This document shows, piece by piece, positions 14,322 through 22,919 of a DNA stretch of 27,181 nt (within the stretch, counting starts at the first letter, position 1; every line of letters begins with the position of its first letter). The DNA comes from Heyndrickxia sporothermodurans (lineage in GTDB: Bacteria; Bacillota; Bacilli; Bacillales; Bacillaceae_C), in NCBI RefSeq assembly GCF_016785185.1, contig NZ_JAEKDY010000042.1; one strand, written 5' to 3'. Under the pieces are notes generated by a model that worked only from the letters and a program-made list of their open reading frames with translations, ran no database searches and was not told the origin of the DNA. A program made the translations under genes and the position numbers.

Positions 14322-14942
14322 ATGAAACTAGGGAAAAGGTTTTTTGAACAAAAAGTGGATGAAAGAAAAATCCCTCATGATGAACCGCTTGCAAAAGAAA
14401 TCATCTCAACGCAAATTTTATCAATGCTTCCGATAAAAGACGATCAGCCTGTTATCATTGTCTGCATTGGAACAGACCGTTCCACTGGTGATTCATTAGG
14501 ACCACTCACCGGAACATTTCTTCAAGAAAAAGGGCCATCTATATTTTCAGTTTATGGGACATTAGATGATCCAATCCATGCCGTCAATTTAGAAGAAAAA
14601 TTAAAAGCCATCCATGAAATGCATGAAAATCCATTCATTATTGCTATCGATGCATGTCTTGGAAAATTGAAAAGTGTCGGCATGATTCAAATTATGGATG
14701 GACCTGTAAAACCCGGAGCTGGAGTCAAAAAAGAATTACCGAGTGTCGGAGATATGCATATTACCGGGATCGTTAATGTTAGCGGCTTCATGGAATTCTT
14801 TGTTCTGCAAAATACACGATTAAATTTAGTCGTCAAAATGGCAAAGACAATTGCAGGAGGCATCTACCGTGCAAGTCGTGCCTACCAACAACCTCATATC
14901 CATGAACTAGATTGGGATAATAATCATGAACGGACAATCTAA
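14322..14942 (+). CDS. yyaC: sporulation protein YyaC (DUF1256)
   Basis: This 206-aa protein belongs to the DUF1256 family of spore formers, which resembles the germination protease GPR and hydrogenase-maturation peptidases in fold. The signature VCIGTDRSTGDSLGPLTG is near residues 47-64, and Asp-rich loops (IAIDACLG) follow. It is one of only two plus-strand genes here and is divergent from the MscS gene. The ATG at 14322 is eight bases after GAGGAG; a GTG at 14313 overlaps that site. A role in sporulation is known for the family; no biochemical activity is established as far as I know. Confidence 0.92.
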   Translation: MKLGKRFFEQKVDERKIPHDEPLAKEIISTQILSMLPIKDDQPVIIVCIGTDRSTGDSLGPLTGTFLQEKGPSIFSVYGTLDDPIHAVNLEEKLKAIHEMHENPFIIAIDACLGKLKSVGMIQIMDGPVKPGAGVKKELPSVGDMHITGIVNVSGFMEFFVLQNTRLNLVVKMAKTIAGGIYRASRAYQQPHIHELDWDNNHERTI

Positions 14943-14947
14943 CTAAA

Positions 14948-14970
14948 CAGGGAAAGTTAACCTTTCCCTG
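14948..14970. terminator. hairpin between convergent yyaC and DUF554 genes
   Basis: CAGGGAAAG-TTAAC-CTTTCCCTG is a 9-bp perfect stem. T-rich sequence follows on the minus strand, so it probably ends both transcripts, better for the DUF554 gene. Confidence 0.65.
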
Positions 14971-14991
14971 CCAACTCAAATACTACAAAAT

Positions 14992-15708
14992 TTAAATAAA
15001 GAGATTTTTATAAAAATAAATAACTGTAACAATAATAGCAACTACCAAAATTCCCGGAAGCAAATTTGCCACCCGAATCTTCGTTATCCCCGCGATATTT
15101 AAACCTATCGCAACGATCATAATCCCACCAGTCGACGTCATTTCGACAATAAAGGAATTCATTAGCGCATCTGGAATAACCCGATCAATTTGCGTTGCAA
15201 AAATAGCGATAAGCCCTTGATAAAGAAACACCGGAATGGCTGAAAAAATGACACCAATCCCTAATGTTGTGGTTAAAATTAAGGCTGTAAACCCATCAAT
15301 AATTGCCTTTGTATATAATACATTATGATCCCCACGTATCCCGCTATCCAATGCACCGATAATTGCCATTGCTCCAATGACGAATATTAGTGTTGCTGTA
15401 ACAAAACCTTCAGAGATATTCCCTTGTTCATTTGAACCAACCCTTTTTTCCAGCCAGTTCCCAAGTTTATTTAATTTCTCCTCTATCATCGTCATTTCAC
15501 CAATGACAGCGCCAAATACTAAACTCAAAATAACTATTAAAAAATGCTCGCTTTTTAACCCCATTTGCAGTCCTAAAACAATAACTGCAAGTCCAATGGC
15601 ATACATAATTGTTCCTTTTACTCTTTCAGGAATTTTATGTAAAAGTTTACCAAGTAGAGATCCGATAACGATGCAAATTCCATTTACAATAGTTCCTAAA
15701 AGTACCAT
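14992..15708 (-). CDS. DUF554 family membrane protein
   Basis: This is a 238-aa integral membrane protein with about six or seven hydrophobic segments, including the N-terminal LLGTIVNGICIVIGSLLG and a Gly-rich stretch (ALDSGIRGDHNVLYTKAIIDG) typical of the family (E. coli YqgA, B. subtilis YdfK). Its function is unknown; transport has been suggested for the family. The ATG at 15708 follows AGGTGG at five bases; the ATG at 15723 has no ribosome site. It lies 48 bases downstream of spo0J and may be cotranscribed with soj-spo0J, an unusual neighbour relative to B. subtilis as I recall it. Confidence 0.88.
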   Translation of the reverse strand: MVLLGTIVNGICIVIGSLLGKLLHKIPERVKGTIMYAIGLAVIVLGLQMGLKSEHFLIVILSLVFGAVIGEMTMIEEKLNKLGNWLEKRVGSNEQGNISEGFVTATLIFVIGAMAIIGALDSGIRGDHNVLYTKAIIDGFTALILTTTLGIGVIFSAIPVFLYQGLIAIFATQIDRVIPDALMNSFIVEMTSTGGIMIVAIGLNIAGITKIRVANLLPGILVVAIIVTVIYFYKNLFI

Positions 15709-15756
15709 AGATCCACCTGCCATATGAAAAAATAAACCATCTACATAGATGGCCTA

Positions 15757-16608
15757 TCAGTCATTATTTTTATCTAATAGCTCTAATATCCGTTCTAAAT
15801 CTTCATCCGAGAAAAACTCAATCTCTATTCTACCTTTTTTCTTTGATTTTTTGATGGATACTGTCGTGCCAAATCTTTCTCGCAATGCACTTTCAGTTTC
15901 ACGGATAAATACATTTTTTTCCTCTTTTGGTTTCTTTGTTTCACGTGAAACATTATCATTTAATTGCTGAACCAATTTTTCCAGTTGGCGAACATTTAAT
16001 CCATCATTTATTACCTTTTCGGCAACTGGTAAAAATTTATCCTTTTTCTTAAGACCTAAAAGGGCACGCCCATGTCCCATAGAAATTTTCCCATCCGTGA
16101 TAAAAGCTTGGATCTTTTCCGGTAATGCCAGTAATCTTAAATGATTCGCTATATGGGGGCGGCTTTTACCAAGTCGCTTTGATAACTCCTCTTGTGTTAA
16201 GTTTAATTTATCCATTAACATCTGATACGCATTTGCTTCCTCAATCGGAGATAAATCTTCCCGTTGTAAATTTTCAAGAACAGCTAGCTCCATCATTTGT
16301 TGCTCAGTTAAATCACGAATAACGACAGGTACTGTCTGAAGTTTTGCTTCTTTCGCAGCACGAAAACGTCTTTCTCCTACAACTATTTCATACCCTTTAA
16401 TGCTTTTTCGAACGATAATTGGTTGTAGAATTCCATGTTGTAGAATTGAATCTTTTAATTCCTCAATCGCTTCAGGTTGAAATATTTTCCGTGGTTGATA
16501 AGGATTCGGTCTGATTTCCTTTAGCTTAATCTCTTGAACAGAATCCTCTTTATTTACATCAACATTAGCAAATAATGCATTAATGCCCTTTCCAAGTCCT
16601 TTAGCCAT
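15757..16608 (-). CDS. spo0J: chromosome-partitioning protein ParB (Spo0J)
   Basis: This 283-aa CTP-dependent DNA clamp loads at parS, spreads, and recruits SMC and Soj to segregate origins. The CTP-binding motif GERRFRA is at residues 78-84, ENLQRE at 112-117 and the parS-reading HTH at about 137-160; the C terminus is a basic dimerisation domain. It overlaps the end of soj by eight bases. A perfect parS lies within its own coding sequence, as in B. subtilis. Confidence 0.97.
   Translation of the reverse strand: MAKGLGKGINALFANVDVNKEDSVQEIKLKEIRPNPYQPRKIFQPEAIEELKDSILQHGILQPIIVRKSIKGYEIVVGERRFRAAKEAKLQTVPVVIRDLTEQQMMELAVLENLQREDLSPIEEANAYQMLMDKLNLTQEELSKRLGKSRPHIANHLRLLALPEKIQAFITDGKISMGHGRALLGLKKKDKFLPVAEKVINDGLNVRQLEKLVQQLNDNVSRETKKPKEEKNVFIRETESALRERFGTTVSIKKSKKKGRIEIEFFSDEDLERILELLDKNND
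15937..15952. promoter_or_regulatory. parS site inside spo0J
   Basis: TGTTTCACGTGAAACA is a perfect 16-bp palindrome matching the parS consensus. It encodes residues 219-224 (NVSRET) of Spo0J. Confidence 0.95.
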
Positions 16609-17362
16609 TCATAGCCACTTCCTTTGCTAAATCTAAATAGACCTCAGCCCCTCTGGATTTAGAATCATAAATAATAATCGGTTCTCCATGGCTTGGTGCT
16701 TCGCTTAATCGAACATTACGAGGAATAATCGTCCGATAGACTCTATCTTGGAAATACTTTTTCACTTCTTCAATAACTTGGATACCTAGATTCGTCCGAG
16801 CATCCAACATTGTAAGAAGTACTCCTTCTATTTTTAACTCTTGATTTAGATGTTTCTGAACTAACCGGACAGTACTTAGTAACTGACTTAATCCTTCAAG
16901 TGCGTAGTACTCACATTGAACAGGAATTAATACAGCATCCGAAGCGGTTAGTGCATTAAGAGTTAATAATCCTAAAGATGGTGGACAGTCAATCAGAATA
17001 TAATCGTAATCATCCTTCACTGCCGCTAATGCGCGTTTTAGCCGCACTTCTCTAGATATAGTTGGGACTAGCTCAATTTCTGCACCTGCTAATTGGATTG
17101 TTGCAGGAACTGAATCTAATCTTTCTACTCCCGTAGCTTTGATTACTTCTTTTATATCAATATCATCAACTAGAACATCATAAATACACTGCTGGACATC
17201 ACCTTTATCAATACCTGCTCCACTAGTTGCGTTCCCTTGTGGGTCAATATCAACTAACAGCACCTTTTTCCCAATATGTGCTAAGCAGGCACCCAAGTTT
17301 ACTGATGTAGTCGTTTTACCGACCCCACCTTTTTGGTTGGCAATTGAAATAATTTTGCCCAA
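16601..17362 (-). CDS. soj: chromosome-partitioning ATPase ParA (Soj)
   Basis: This deviant Walker-type ATPase works with Spo0J in origin segregation and controls DnaA activity. It is 253 aa from the TTG at 17362, exactly the length of B. subtilis Soj; AAGTAGG lies eight bases before that TTG, whereas the GTG at 17371 overlaps it. The Walker A loop KGGVGKTT is at residues 11-18, and DCPPSLGLL gives the Walker B region. A promoter lies just upstream. Confidence 0.95.
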   Translation of the reverse strand: MGKIISIANQKGGVGKTTTSVNLGACLAHIGKKVLLVDIDPQGNATSGAGIDKGDVQQCIYDVLVDDIDIKEVIKATGVERLDSVPATIQLAGAEIELVPTISREVRLKRALAAVKDDYDYILIDCPPSLGLLTLNALTASDAVLIPVQCEYYALEGLSQLLSTVRLVQKHLNQELKIEGVLLTMLDARTNLGIQVIEEVKKYFQDRVYRTIIPRNVRLSEAPSHGEPIIIYDSKSRGAEVYLDLAKEVAMNG

Positions 17363-17399
17363 GCGTGTCACCTACTTTCAACTTCCTATTAAATTGGCA

Positions 17400-17429
17400 A
17401 TCATATTATCTATTTTAACAAAATTTCAA
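17400..17429 (-). promoter_or_regulatory. soj-spo0J promoter
   Basis: TTGAAA (17424-17429), 18-base spacer, TATGAT (17400-17405), about 40 bases before the soj TTG and after the noc terminator. Confidence 0.6.
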
Positions 17430-17448
17430 TTAGAAGGTTTAGTTTTTA

Positions 17449-17484
17449 TAAAAAAAAAGAGAAACTTACAAGAACAAGCTTCTC
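17449..17484 (-). terminator. terminator of noc
   Basis: GAGAAGCTT (17476-17484) pairs with AAGTTTCTC (17459-17467) with one G-U pair, followed by a long T run on the minus strand. It isolates noc from soj-spo0J. Confidence 0.75.
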
Positions 17485-17500
17485 CGAATCTAGTTATTTA

Positions 17501-18349
17501 TTATTTTTTCGGGATTTTAATCGTAATTTGATAGTATTCATCAAACTCTTCTTCTTCTGAGTTTAGTTTGATTCCATTATCCTCAACCATTGTCAACGAT
17601 TGCCGAATGGTATTAACGGCAATTCTCATATCTTTACTAAATGCCTGACGACGCGGCTTTTGTTTCCGTTCTTTTTTATTTAATAATCGTTCTACATAAT
17701 CTTCTGTTTGCTTTACATTTAAGTTTTTTTCAATAATATTTGTCAATAGATTTATTTGCTTTTCCGGATCTTTCAATGGAATTAATGCACGAGCATGGCG
17801 TTCAGAAATCAATTTTTGCAATAATGCATCTTGAACTTCTTGCGGAAGTTTTAATAAGCGTAATTTATTTGCAACTGTTGATTGCCCTTTTCCTAAACGT
17901 TGTGCTAACGCCTCTTGAGTTAAGTTATGTAATTCCAAAAGTTTCCCATAAGCAATCGCTTCTTCAATTGGTGAAAGTTCTTCACGTTGAAGATTCTCTA
18001 TTAAAGCAACTGAAGCTGTCTCCGTATCATTTAAGTTTTTTATTATTGCAGGGACAGTATCCCATCCAAGCAATTGCATAGCCCTATATCTCCGCTCACC
18101 AGCAATGATTTCAAATTGACCGGAACTATACTCACGAACAACTATTGGCTGAATAATACCATGTGTATGTATGGTGCGTGCTAATTCTTCAATTTTATTC
18201 TCATCAAATACTGTTCTTGGTTGAAAACGATTGGGGACTATGCTAGAAATAGGAATCTTCCTAACTTCTTCATTTTCATTTACTATTTCTGTTTCCGACT
18301 CTTCCACCTTTTCGCCCACACCAAAAAAACGAGAGAAAGGATGCTTCAT
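17501..18349 (-). CDS. noc: nucleoid occlusion protein Noc
   Basis: This 282-aa ParB-like protein binds dispersed Noc sites, links DNA to the membrane and blocks septation over the nucleoid. The N-terminal amphipathic helix KHPFSRFFG, which anchors Noc to the membrane in Bacillus, is intact. GERRYRA is at residues 84-90, and the HTH (LTQEALAQRLGKGQSTVANK) follows. It is distinguished from Spo0J by that helix and by position upstream of soj. No perfect Noc-binding palindrome was found in this window. A TATAAT at 18394-18399 is the probable -10 of its promoter. Confidence 0.95.
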   Translation of the reverse strand: MKHPFSRFFGVGEKVEESETEIVNENEEVRKIPISSIVPNRFQPRTVFDENKIEELARTIHTHGIIQPIVVREYSSGQFEIIAGERRYRAMQLLGWDTVPAIIKNLNDTETASVALIENLQREELSPIEEAIAYGKLLELHNLTQEALAQRLGKGQSTVANKLRLLKLPQEVQDALLQKLISERHARALIPLKDPEKQINLLTNIIEKNLNVKQTEDYVERLLNKKERKQKPRRQAFSKDMRIAVNTIRQSLTMVEDNGIKLNSEEEEFDEYYQITIKIPKK

Positions 18350-18393
18350 CGACCGACACCACCTTTAAGAGACTCCCTATCTACCTATTCTTT

Positions 18394-18399
18394 ATTATA
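18394..18399 (-). promoter_or_regulatory. probable noc -10 element
   Basis: A perfect minus-strand TATAAT lies about 45 bases before the noc ATG; the -35 (ACGAAA) is weak. Confidence 0.4.
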
Positions 18400-18549
18400 A
18401 GACAAGTTCCTGCATTTTCGTTGGTTAATTTTCGAGTTTTTCTTACATGATTAAACAAAAACTTGTTAAGTAATTTAAATTTCCCGTAGAAAATTCGCAA
18501 ATAAACAAGAAGATTTGATTATTATGGCAAAAAACTTATTATTATTTCC

Positions 18550-19266
18550 TCATTCTAATGGCATTTTATTTGGCGTTCCCGGTTTTCTCGGATATTTCTT
18601 AGGAGTCTGTTTGCTTTTTTTAATCACAATAATATTTCTTTCGCTTTCTTCATACGGCAAAGTGAAAGAGTAAGTATTCTCCACATCTGCGCCAAGTAAA
18701 CGGATTGCCTTATTAGCACTAGTTAACTCTTCCTTCGCATTTGCCGCCTTCATTGCAATAAATAACCCACCTTGTTTTACCAATGGAATACATAATTCAC
18801 TAAGAACTGACATTCTAGCCACAGCCCTAGCTGTTACAATATCGTACTTTTCCCTATGCTCCGTCCTTTTTCCAAAAGTTTCAGCACGATCATGATAAAA
18901 GAAAGTTTCCTTTAATTCCAACTCTTTTGCAAGGTGCTCTAAAAAGGTTATTCGTTTTTGGAGCGAATCAACAATTGATACCTTTAACTCTGGGAAACAA
19001 ATTTTCAAAGGAATACTAGGAAAGCCCGCACCCGCTCCTACATCACAAATATGATAAGGCTTGTTTAAATCAACATAAAAGGAAGCGGTAATAGAATCAA
19101 AAAAGTGCTTTAAATACACATCACCTTTTTCAGTTATTGCTGTTAAATTCATCTTTTCATTCCATTCCACAAGCAACTCAAAATACCGATTAAATTGTTG
19201 TAATTGCTTAGAGGAAAGAGAGATTCCCTTTTCCTCTAAGAGAGTTGTAAATTGCTCAATATTCAT
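18550..19266 (-). CDS. rsmG: 16S rRNA (guanine-N7) methyltransferase RsmG (GidB)
   Basis: This enzyme methylates N7 of G527 (E. coli numbering) in 16S rRNA; its loss gives low-level streptomycin resistance. It is 238 aa, the usual Bacillus length. The SAM-binding motif DVGAGAGFPSIPL is at residues 75-87, and the later IVTARAVA stretch is a family hallmark. It lies 22 bases after mnmG and is probably cotranscribed with it. Confidence 0.96.
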   Translation of the reverse strand: MNIEQFTTLLEEKGISLSSKQLQQFNRYFELLVEWNEKMNLTAITEKGDVYLKHFFDSITASFYVDLNKPYHICDVGAGAGFPSIPLKICFPELKVSIVDSLQKRITFLEHLAKELELKETFFYHDRAETFGKRTEHREKYDIVTARAVARMSVLSELCIPLVKQGGLFIAMKAANAKEELTSANKAIRLLGADVENTYSFTLPYEESERNIIVIKKSKQTPKKYPRKPGTPNKMPLE

Positions 19267-19288
19267 AAATTTATTCCATCCTTACTGG

Positions 19289-21181
19289 TTATTCTTTCGC
19301 AACCTTTGCAATCCGCCCTTGTTCAATATAAACAAGTAAAATGGAAATATCAGCTGGATTTACACCAGATATTCTAGATGCCTGCGCAATTGATAATGGC
19401 CGAACTTTACTTAATTTCTGTCTAGCTTCCGTCGCTATTCCATTAATTGCATCATAATCAATGTTTTCAGGAATCTTTTTATCTTCTAGTTTCTTTAACC
19501 GCTCTACTTGCTGTAATGACTTCTCAATATAGCCTTCATACTTAATTTGTATTTCGACTTGTTCGGTCACTTCTTCTGGTAAATCTTGTTCAGCTGGAAT
19601 TAATTCATGGATATGACTGTAAGACATTTCAGTACGTTTTAATAAATCTGAAGCACGTATTCCGTCTTTTAGTTCACTTCCTCCTGCTTGTCGGATTAAT
19701 TCCTGTGTTTTTTCATTTGGTTTTATAATAATGGAACGCAATCTTTGCTTTTCTGCTTCAATTTTTTCCTTTTTAGCGACAAATTTTGCATATCTTTCTT
19801 CTTTAATTAAACCAATTTGATATCCTAAATCTGTTAAACGTAGATCTGCATTATCATGTCTAAGCAATAGACGATATTCCGCACGGGAAGTTAGTAAACG
19901 ATAAGGTTCGTTTGTTCCCTTCGTGACTAAATCATCCAATAAAACACCAATATAAGCATCTGATCTGCTTAAAATAACTTCTTCTTGTCCTAATGCATTT
20001 CTAGCTGCATTTATACCGGCCATGAGCCCTTGACCAGCAGCTTCTTCATATCCGGATGTACCATTTATTTGTCCCGCGGTATAAAGGTTTTTCACTCGTT
20101 TTGTCTCTAATGTAGGCCATAATTGTGTAGGGACGATGGCATCATATTCAATGGCATAGCCCGCACGCATCATTTGTGCTTTCTCTAATCCCGGAACGGT
20201 TGCCAGCATTTTTAGTTGAACTTCTTCAGGTAAGCTTGTTGATAGTCCTTGTACATAAACTTCCTGTGTGTTTCTTCCTTCAGGTTCTAAGAAAATTTGA
20301 TGACGCGGTTTATCTGCGAATCGAACAATTTTATCCTCAATAGATGGACAATACCGCGCACCTGTTCCTTTCACCATTCCGGAAAACATTGGTGATCGGT
20401 GTAAATTTTCATCAATAATATGATGTGTCTGTTCATTTGTGTACGTTAACCAGCATGGAAGTTGATCCGTTATATATTTTGTTGTTTCGTAGCTAAACGC
20501 TCTTGGTTTTTCATCACCCGGTTGAATTTCAGTTTTACTATAATCGATTGTATGGCTGTTAATTCTTGGTGGTGTACCTGTCTTAAATCGAACTAATTCA
20601 AAACCTAATTTCTCTAAATGCTCGGAAAGCTTAATAGATGGCTGTTGATTATTAGGTCCACTTGAATATTTTAAATCACCGATAATGATTTCTCCTCGTA
20701 AAAAGGTTCCCGTCGTAATTACTACCGTTTTCGCACGATAAACCGCACCTGTTTTTGTAACTACACCGTTACAAACTCCGTCTTCGACGATAAGTTCTTC
20801 AACCATACCTTGAAGCAGTGTTAAATTAGGTTCATTTTCAAGTGTTTTTTTCATTTCATTTTGATATTGGAATTTATCAGCTTGAGCTCGTAAAGCTTGA
20901 ACTGCAGGCCCTTTACCGGTATTTAACATTCTCATTTGAATATATGTTTTATCAATATTTTTACCCATTTCTCCGCCGAGTGCATCAATTTCCCGAACGA
21001 CGACTCCTTTTGCGGGACCCCCTACTGATGGATTACAGGGCATAAATGCAACCATATCTAAGTTAATGGTCACCATTAAGGTTTTTGCGCCCATTCTTGC
21101 AGCAGCTAAACCTGCTTCACAGCCTGCATGTCCAGCCCCGACAACAACGACGTCAAATTCCCCAGCATCATACTTTTGCAT
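19289..21181 (-). CDS. mnmG: tRNA uridine 5-carboxymethylaminomethyl modification enzyme MnmG (GidA)
   Basis: This FAD enzyme forms a complex with MnmE to modify the wobble uridine (U34) of certain tRNAs. It is 630 aa from the ATG at 21181, preceded by AAGGAGGGA; an upstream in-frame start at 21268 would add 29 residues encoded by an intergenic repeat and is rejected. The Rossmann loop GAGHAG is at residues 15-20, NPSVGGPAKG follows, and the C-terminal helical domain (SGVNPADISILLVY) binds MnmE and tRNA. It follows mnmE after about 100 bases. Confidence 0.97.
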   Translation of the reverse strand: MQKYDAGEFDVVVVGAGHAGCEAGLAAARMGAKTLMVTINLDMVAFMPCNPSVGGPAKGVVVREIDALGGEMGKNIDKTYIQMRMLNTGKGPAVQALRAQADKFQYQNEMKKTLENEPNLTLLQGMVEELIVEDGVCNGVVTKTGAVYRAKTVVITTGTFLRGEIIIGDLKYSSGPNNQQPSIKLSEHLEKLGFELVRFKTGTPPRINSHTIDYSKTEIQPGDEKPRAFSYETTKYITDQLPCWLTYTNEQTHHIIDENLHRSPMFSGMVKGTGARYCPSIEDKIVRFADKPRHQIFLEPEGRNTQEVYVQGLSTSLPEEVQLKMLATVPGLEKAQMMRAGYAIEYDAIVPTQLWPTLETKRVKNLYTAGQINGTSGYEEAAGQGLMAGINAARNALGQEEVILSRSDAYIGVLLDDLVTKGTNEPYRLLTSRAEYRLLLRHDNADLRLTDLGYQIGLIKEERYAKFVAKKEKIEAEKQRLRSIIIKPNEKTQELIRQAGGSELKDGIRASDLLKRTEMSYSHIHELIPAEQDLPEEVTEQVEIQIKYEGYIEKSLQQVERLKKLEDKKIPENIDYDAINGIATEARQKLSKVRPLSIAQASRISGVNPADISILLVYIEQGRIAKVAKE

Positions 21182-21203
21182 AGTAAATCCCTCCTTACTT
21201 TTA

Positions 21204-21284
21204 TTTGTCCAGCTCCAGCGCCTAACGGCTAGCGTATTTCTACGTCTTCCCCTTACGCCGATGACCAAGGCGCCTCCGCTTCTC
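21204..21284. repeat. short interspersed repeat between mnmE and mnmG
   Basis: A GC-richer block opens with TGTCCAGCTCCAGCGCCTAA and closes with AAGGCGCCTCCGCTTCTCTT. GCGCCT (21218-21223) and AGGCGC (21268-21273) can pair. From memory it resembles a small repeat scattered between genes in many Bacillaceae. It ends right at the mnmE stop and forces the spurious mnmG extension. Confidence 0.55.
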
Positions 21285-22670
21285 TTACTTCCCTAAGCAA
21301 AATTGCGAGAACAGTTGATTAATCAAACTTTCTTGGACGGTATCTCCGATAATTTCCCCTAGTAATTCCCATGTTCTTGTTAAGTCAATTTGGATAATAT
21401 CTATTGGTGTACCCATTTCAATTCCGGAAATTACTTCCTCGATTGAATCTAATGCCTGCCCAATTAATGCGATATGGCGACTGTTTGAAATATAGGTTAT
21501 ATCGGATGCTTCAATAGAGCCTTGAAAATACATAGAAGAAATAGCTTCCTCAAGCTCGTCTACACCTTTTTCTTCCAATAGGGAAGTAGAAATAATCGTA
21601 TGTTTATCAGCTAATTGCTTTACTTTGTCCATATTTATTCTTTTTTGTAGGTCAGTTTTATTTATTATAACAATAACGTCCATACCTTTAACGGCTTCGA
21701 AAAGTTTCATATCTTCAGTCGTTAAATCATCCGCATAATTCAATACGAGAAGAATTAAATCTGCCTCTTTTAACACTTTTCGTGATCGTTCCACACCAAT
21801 CCGTTCAACAATATCTTCCGTCTCACGAATTCCGGCGGTATCAACTAAGCGTAGAGGAACCCCTCGTACATTGACGTACTCTTCAATGACATCCCGTGTT
21901 GTCCCAGGAATATCCGTTACAATCGCTTTATTCTCTTGTACTAAACTATTTAATAAAGAAGACTTTCCAACATTCGGTCTGCCAATAATGGCCGTAGATA
22001 AGCCTTCTCTTAATATTTTCCCTTGGTGGGCCGTTTGTAAAAGTTTCTTCAATTCATCTCTTATATATTCTGCTTTCTCCTTCAGCATCCGATGTGTCAT
22101 TTCCTCCACATCATCATACTCGGGATAATCAATATTTACCTCGACATGCGCGACAACTTCTAATATTTCTTGACGGAACTTTTTCACTAGTTTAGAAAGT
22201 CTTCCTTCCATCTGACCTAAAGCTACCTTCATTGCTCGATCCGTTTTCGCACGAATTAGATCCATGACAGCCTCTGCTTGAGACAAATCAATTCGTCCAT
22301 TTAGAAACGCTCTTTTCGTGAACTCGCCAGGTTCGGCTAATCTCGCCCCATGCCTCAACACCAATTGTAAAACACGATTTACCGATACTAGTCCACCATG
22401 ACAGTTTATTTCTACAACATGTTCCCGCGTAAATGTTTTTGGAGCCTTCATCACACTTACCATAACTTCTTCTACTAGTTCCTTCGTACTCGGATCGATG
22501 ATTTTCCCATAATTTATCGTATGTGATTGGACATTCCTTAGTTTCTTCCCATTTACCCCTACGAAAATTTTGTCAGTTATTTCAATGGCTTGATCGCCAC
22601 TTAACCGAACGATAGCAATGGCCCCCTCGCCCATCGGCGTCGATATAGCCGTAATTGTATCAAATTCCAT
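21285..22670 (-). CDS. mnmE: tRNA modification GTPase MnmE (TrmE)
   Basis: This 461-aa three-domain GTPase is the partner of MnmG. The N-terminal tetrahydrofolate-binding domain covers about residues 1-120, a helical domain surrounds the G domain, and the G1 loop GRPNVGKSS is at 230-238 with DTAG and NKTD motifs after it. The C terminus ends in CLGK, the conserved CxGK catalytic motif. The start ATG follows GAGGTGAGGAAGG. It is set apart from jag by a terminator and a DnaA-box region, so it starts a new unit. Confidence 0.97.
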   Translation of the reverse strand: MEFDTITAISTPMGEGAIAIVRLSGDQAIEITDKIFVGVNGKKLRNVQSHTINYGKIIDPSTKELVEEVMVSVMKAPKTFTREHVVEINCHGGLVSVNRVLQLVLRHGARLAEPGEFTKRAFLNGRIDLSQAEAVMDLIRAKTDRAMKVALGQMEGRLSKLVKKFRQEILEVVAHVEVNIDYPEYDDVEEMTHRMLKEKAEYIRDELKKLLQTAHQGKILREGLSTAIIGRPNVGKSSLLNSLVQENKAIVTDIPGTTRDVIEEYVNVRGVPLRLVDTAGIRETEDIVERIGVERSRKVLKEADLILLVLNYADDLTTEDMKLFEAVKGMDVIVIINKTDLQKRINMDKVKQLADKHTIISTSLLEEKGVDELEEAISSMYFQGSIEASDITYISNSRHIALIGQALDSIEEVISGIEMGTPIDIIQIDLTRTWELLGEIIGDTVQESLINQLFSQFCLGK

Positions 22671-22740
22671 CCTTCCTCACCTCAATTCCATATTTGTTTA
22701 GTCTATATATCAAGCTTTATTTACGAATTAATCCCAAAAT

Positions 22741-22761
22741 ATTAGAATAACAAATTCTAAT
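22741..22761. repeat. perfect inverted repeat upstream of mnmE
   Basis: ATTAGAAT-AACAA-ATTCTAAT is an 8-bp stem with a 5-base loop, 70 bases before mnmE. It is AT-rich and has no T run, so it is more likely an operator or promoter-region structure than a terminator. Confidence 0.35.
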
Positions 22762-22800
22762 CTAATTAAAAATAATAAAGTATTTTGTATTCGAAAAAAA

Positions 22801-22857
22801 TTATCCACAGTACACAAAGTCAATGATATATATTTTAACTTATCCACATGTGAATAA
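22801..22857. promoter_or_regulatory. DnaA-box cluster between jag and mnmE
   Basis: Exact TTATCCACA boxes lie at 22801-22809 and 22840-22848, and TGTGAATAA (a one-mismatch box in the opposite direction) at 22849-22857. DnaA would bind here, about 2.7 kb from dnaA. Confidence 0.7.
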
Positions 22858-22887
22858 CAATATTTGAAGCAACTACTCTCTTTAGAT

Positions 22888-22918
22888 AAAAATAAACCAA
22901 GCGAAATTCGCTTGGTTT
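22888..22918 (-). terminator. terminator of the spoIIIJ-jag operon
   Basis: AAACCAAGCG (22894-22903) pairs with CGCTTGGTTT (22909-22918), a 10-bp perfect stem followed on the minus strand by T-rich sequence. It begins directly after the jag stop. Confidence 0.85.
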
Positions 22919-22919
22919 A

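Noticed and set aside
15040..15060. TTCCCGGAA as a Noc-binding site
   Set aside because: It lacks the full ATTTCCCGGGAAAT palindrome.
21182..21268. 29-residue N-terminal extension of MnmG from an upstream start
   Set aside because: It is encoded by the intergenic repeat, has no homology to the family, and a strong ribosome site precedes the ATG at 21181.
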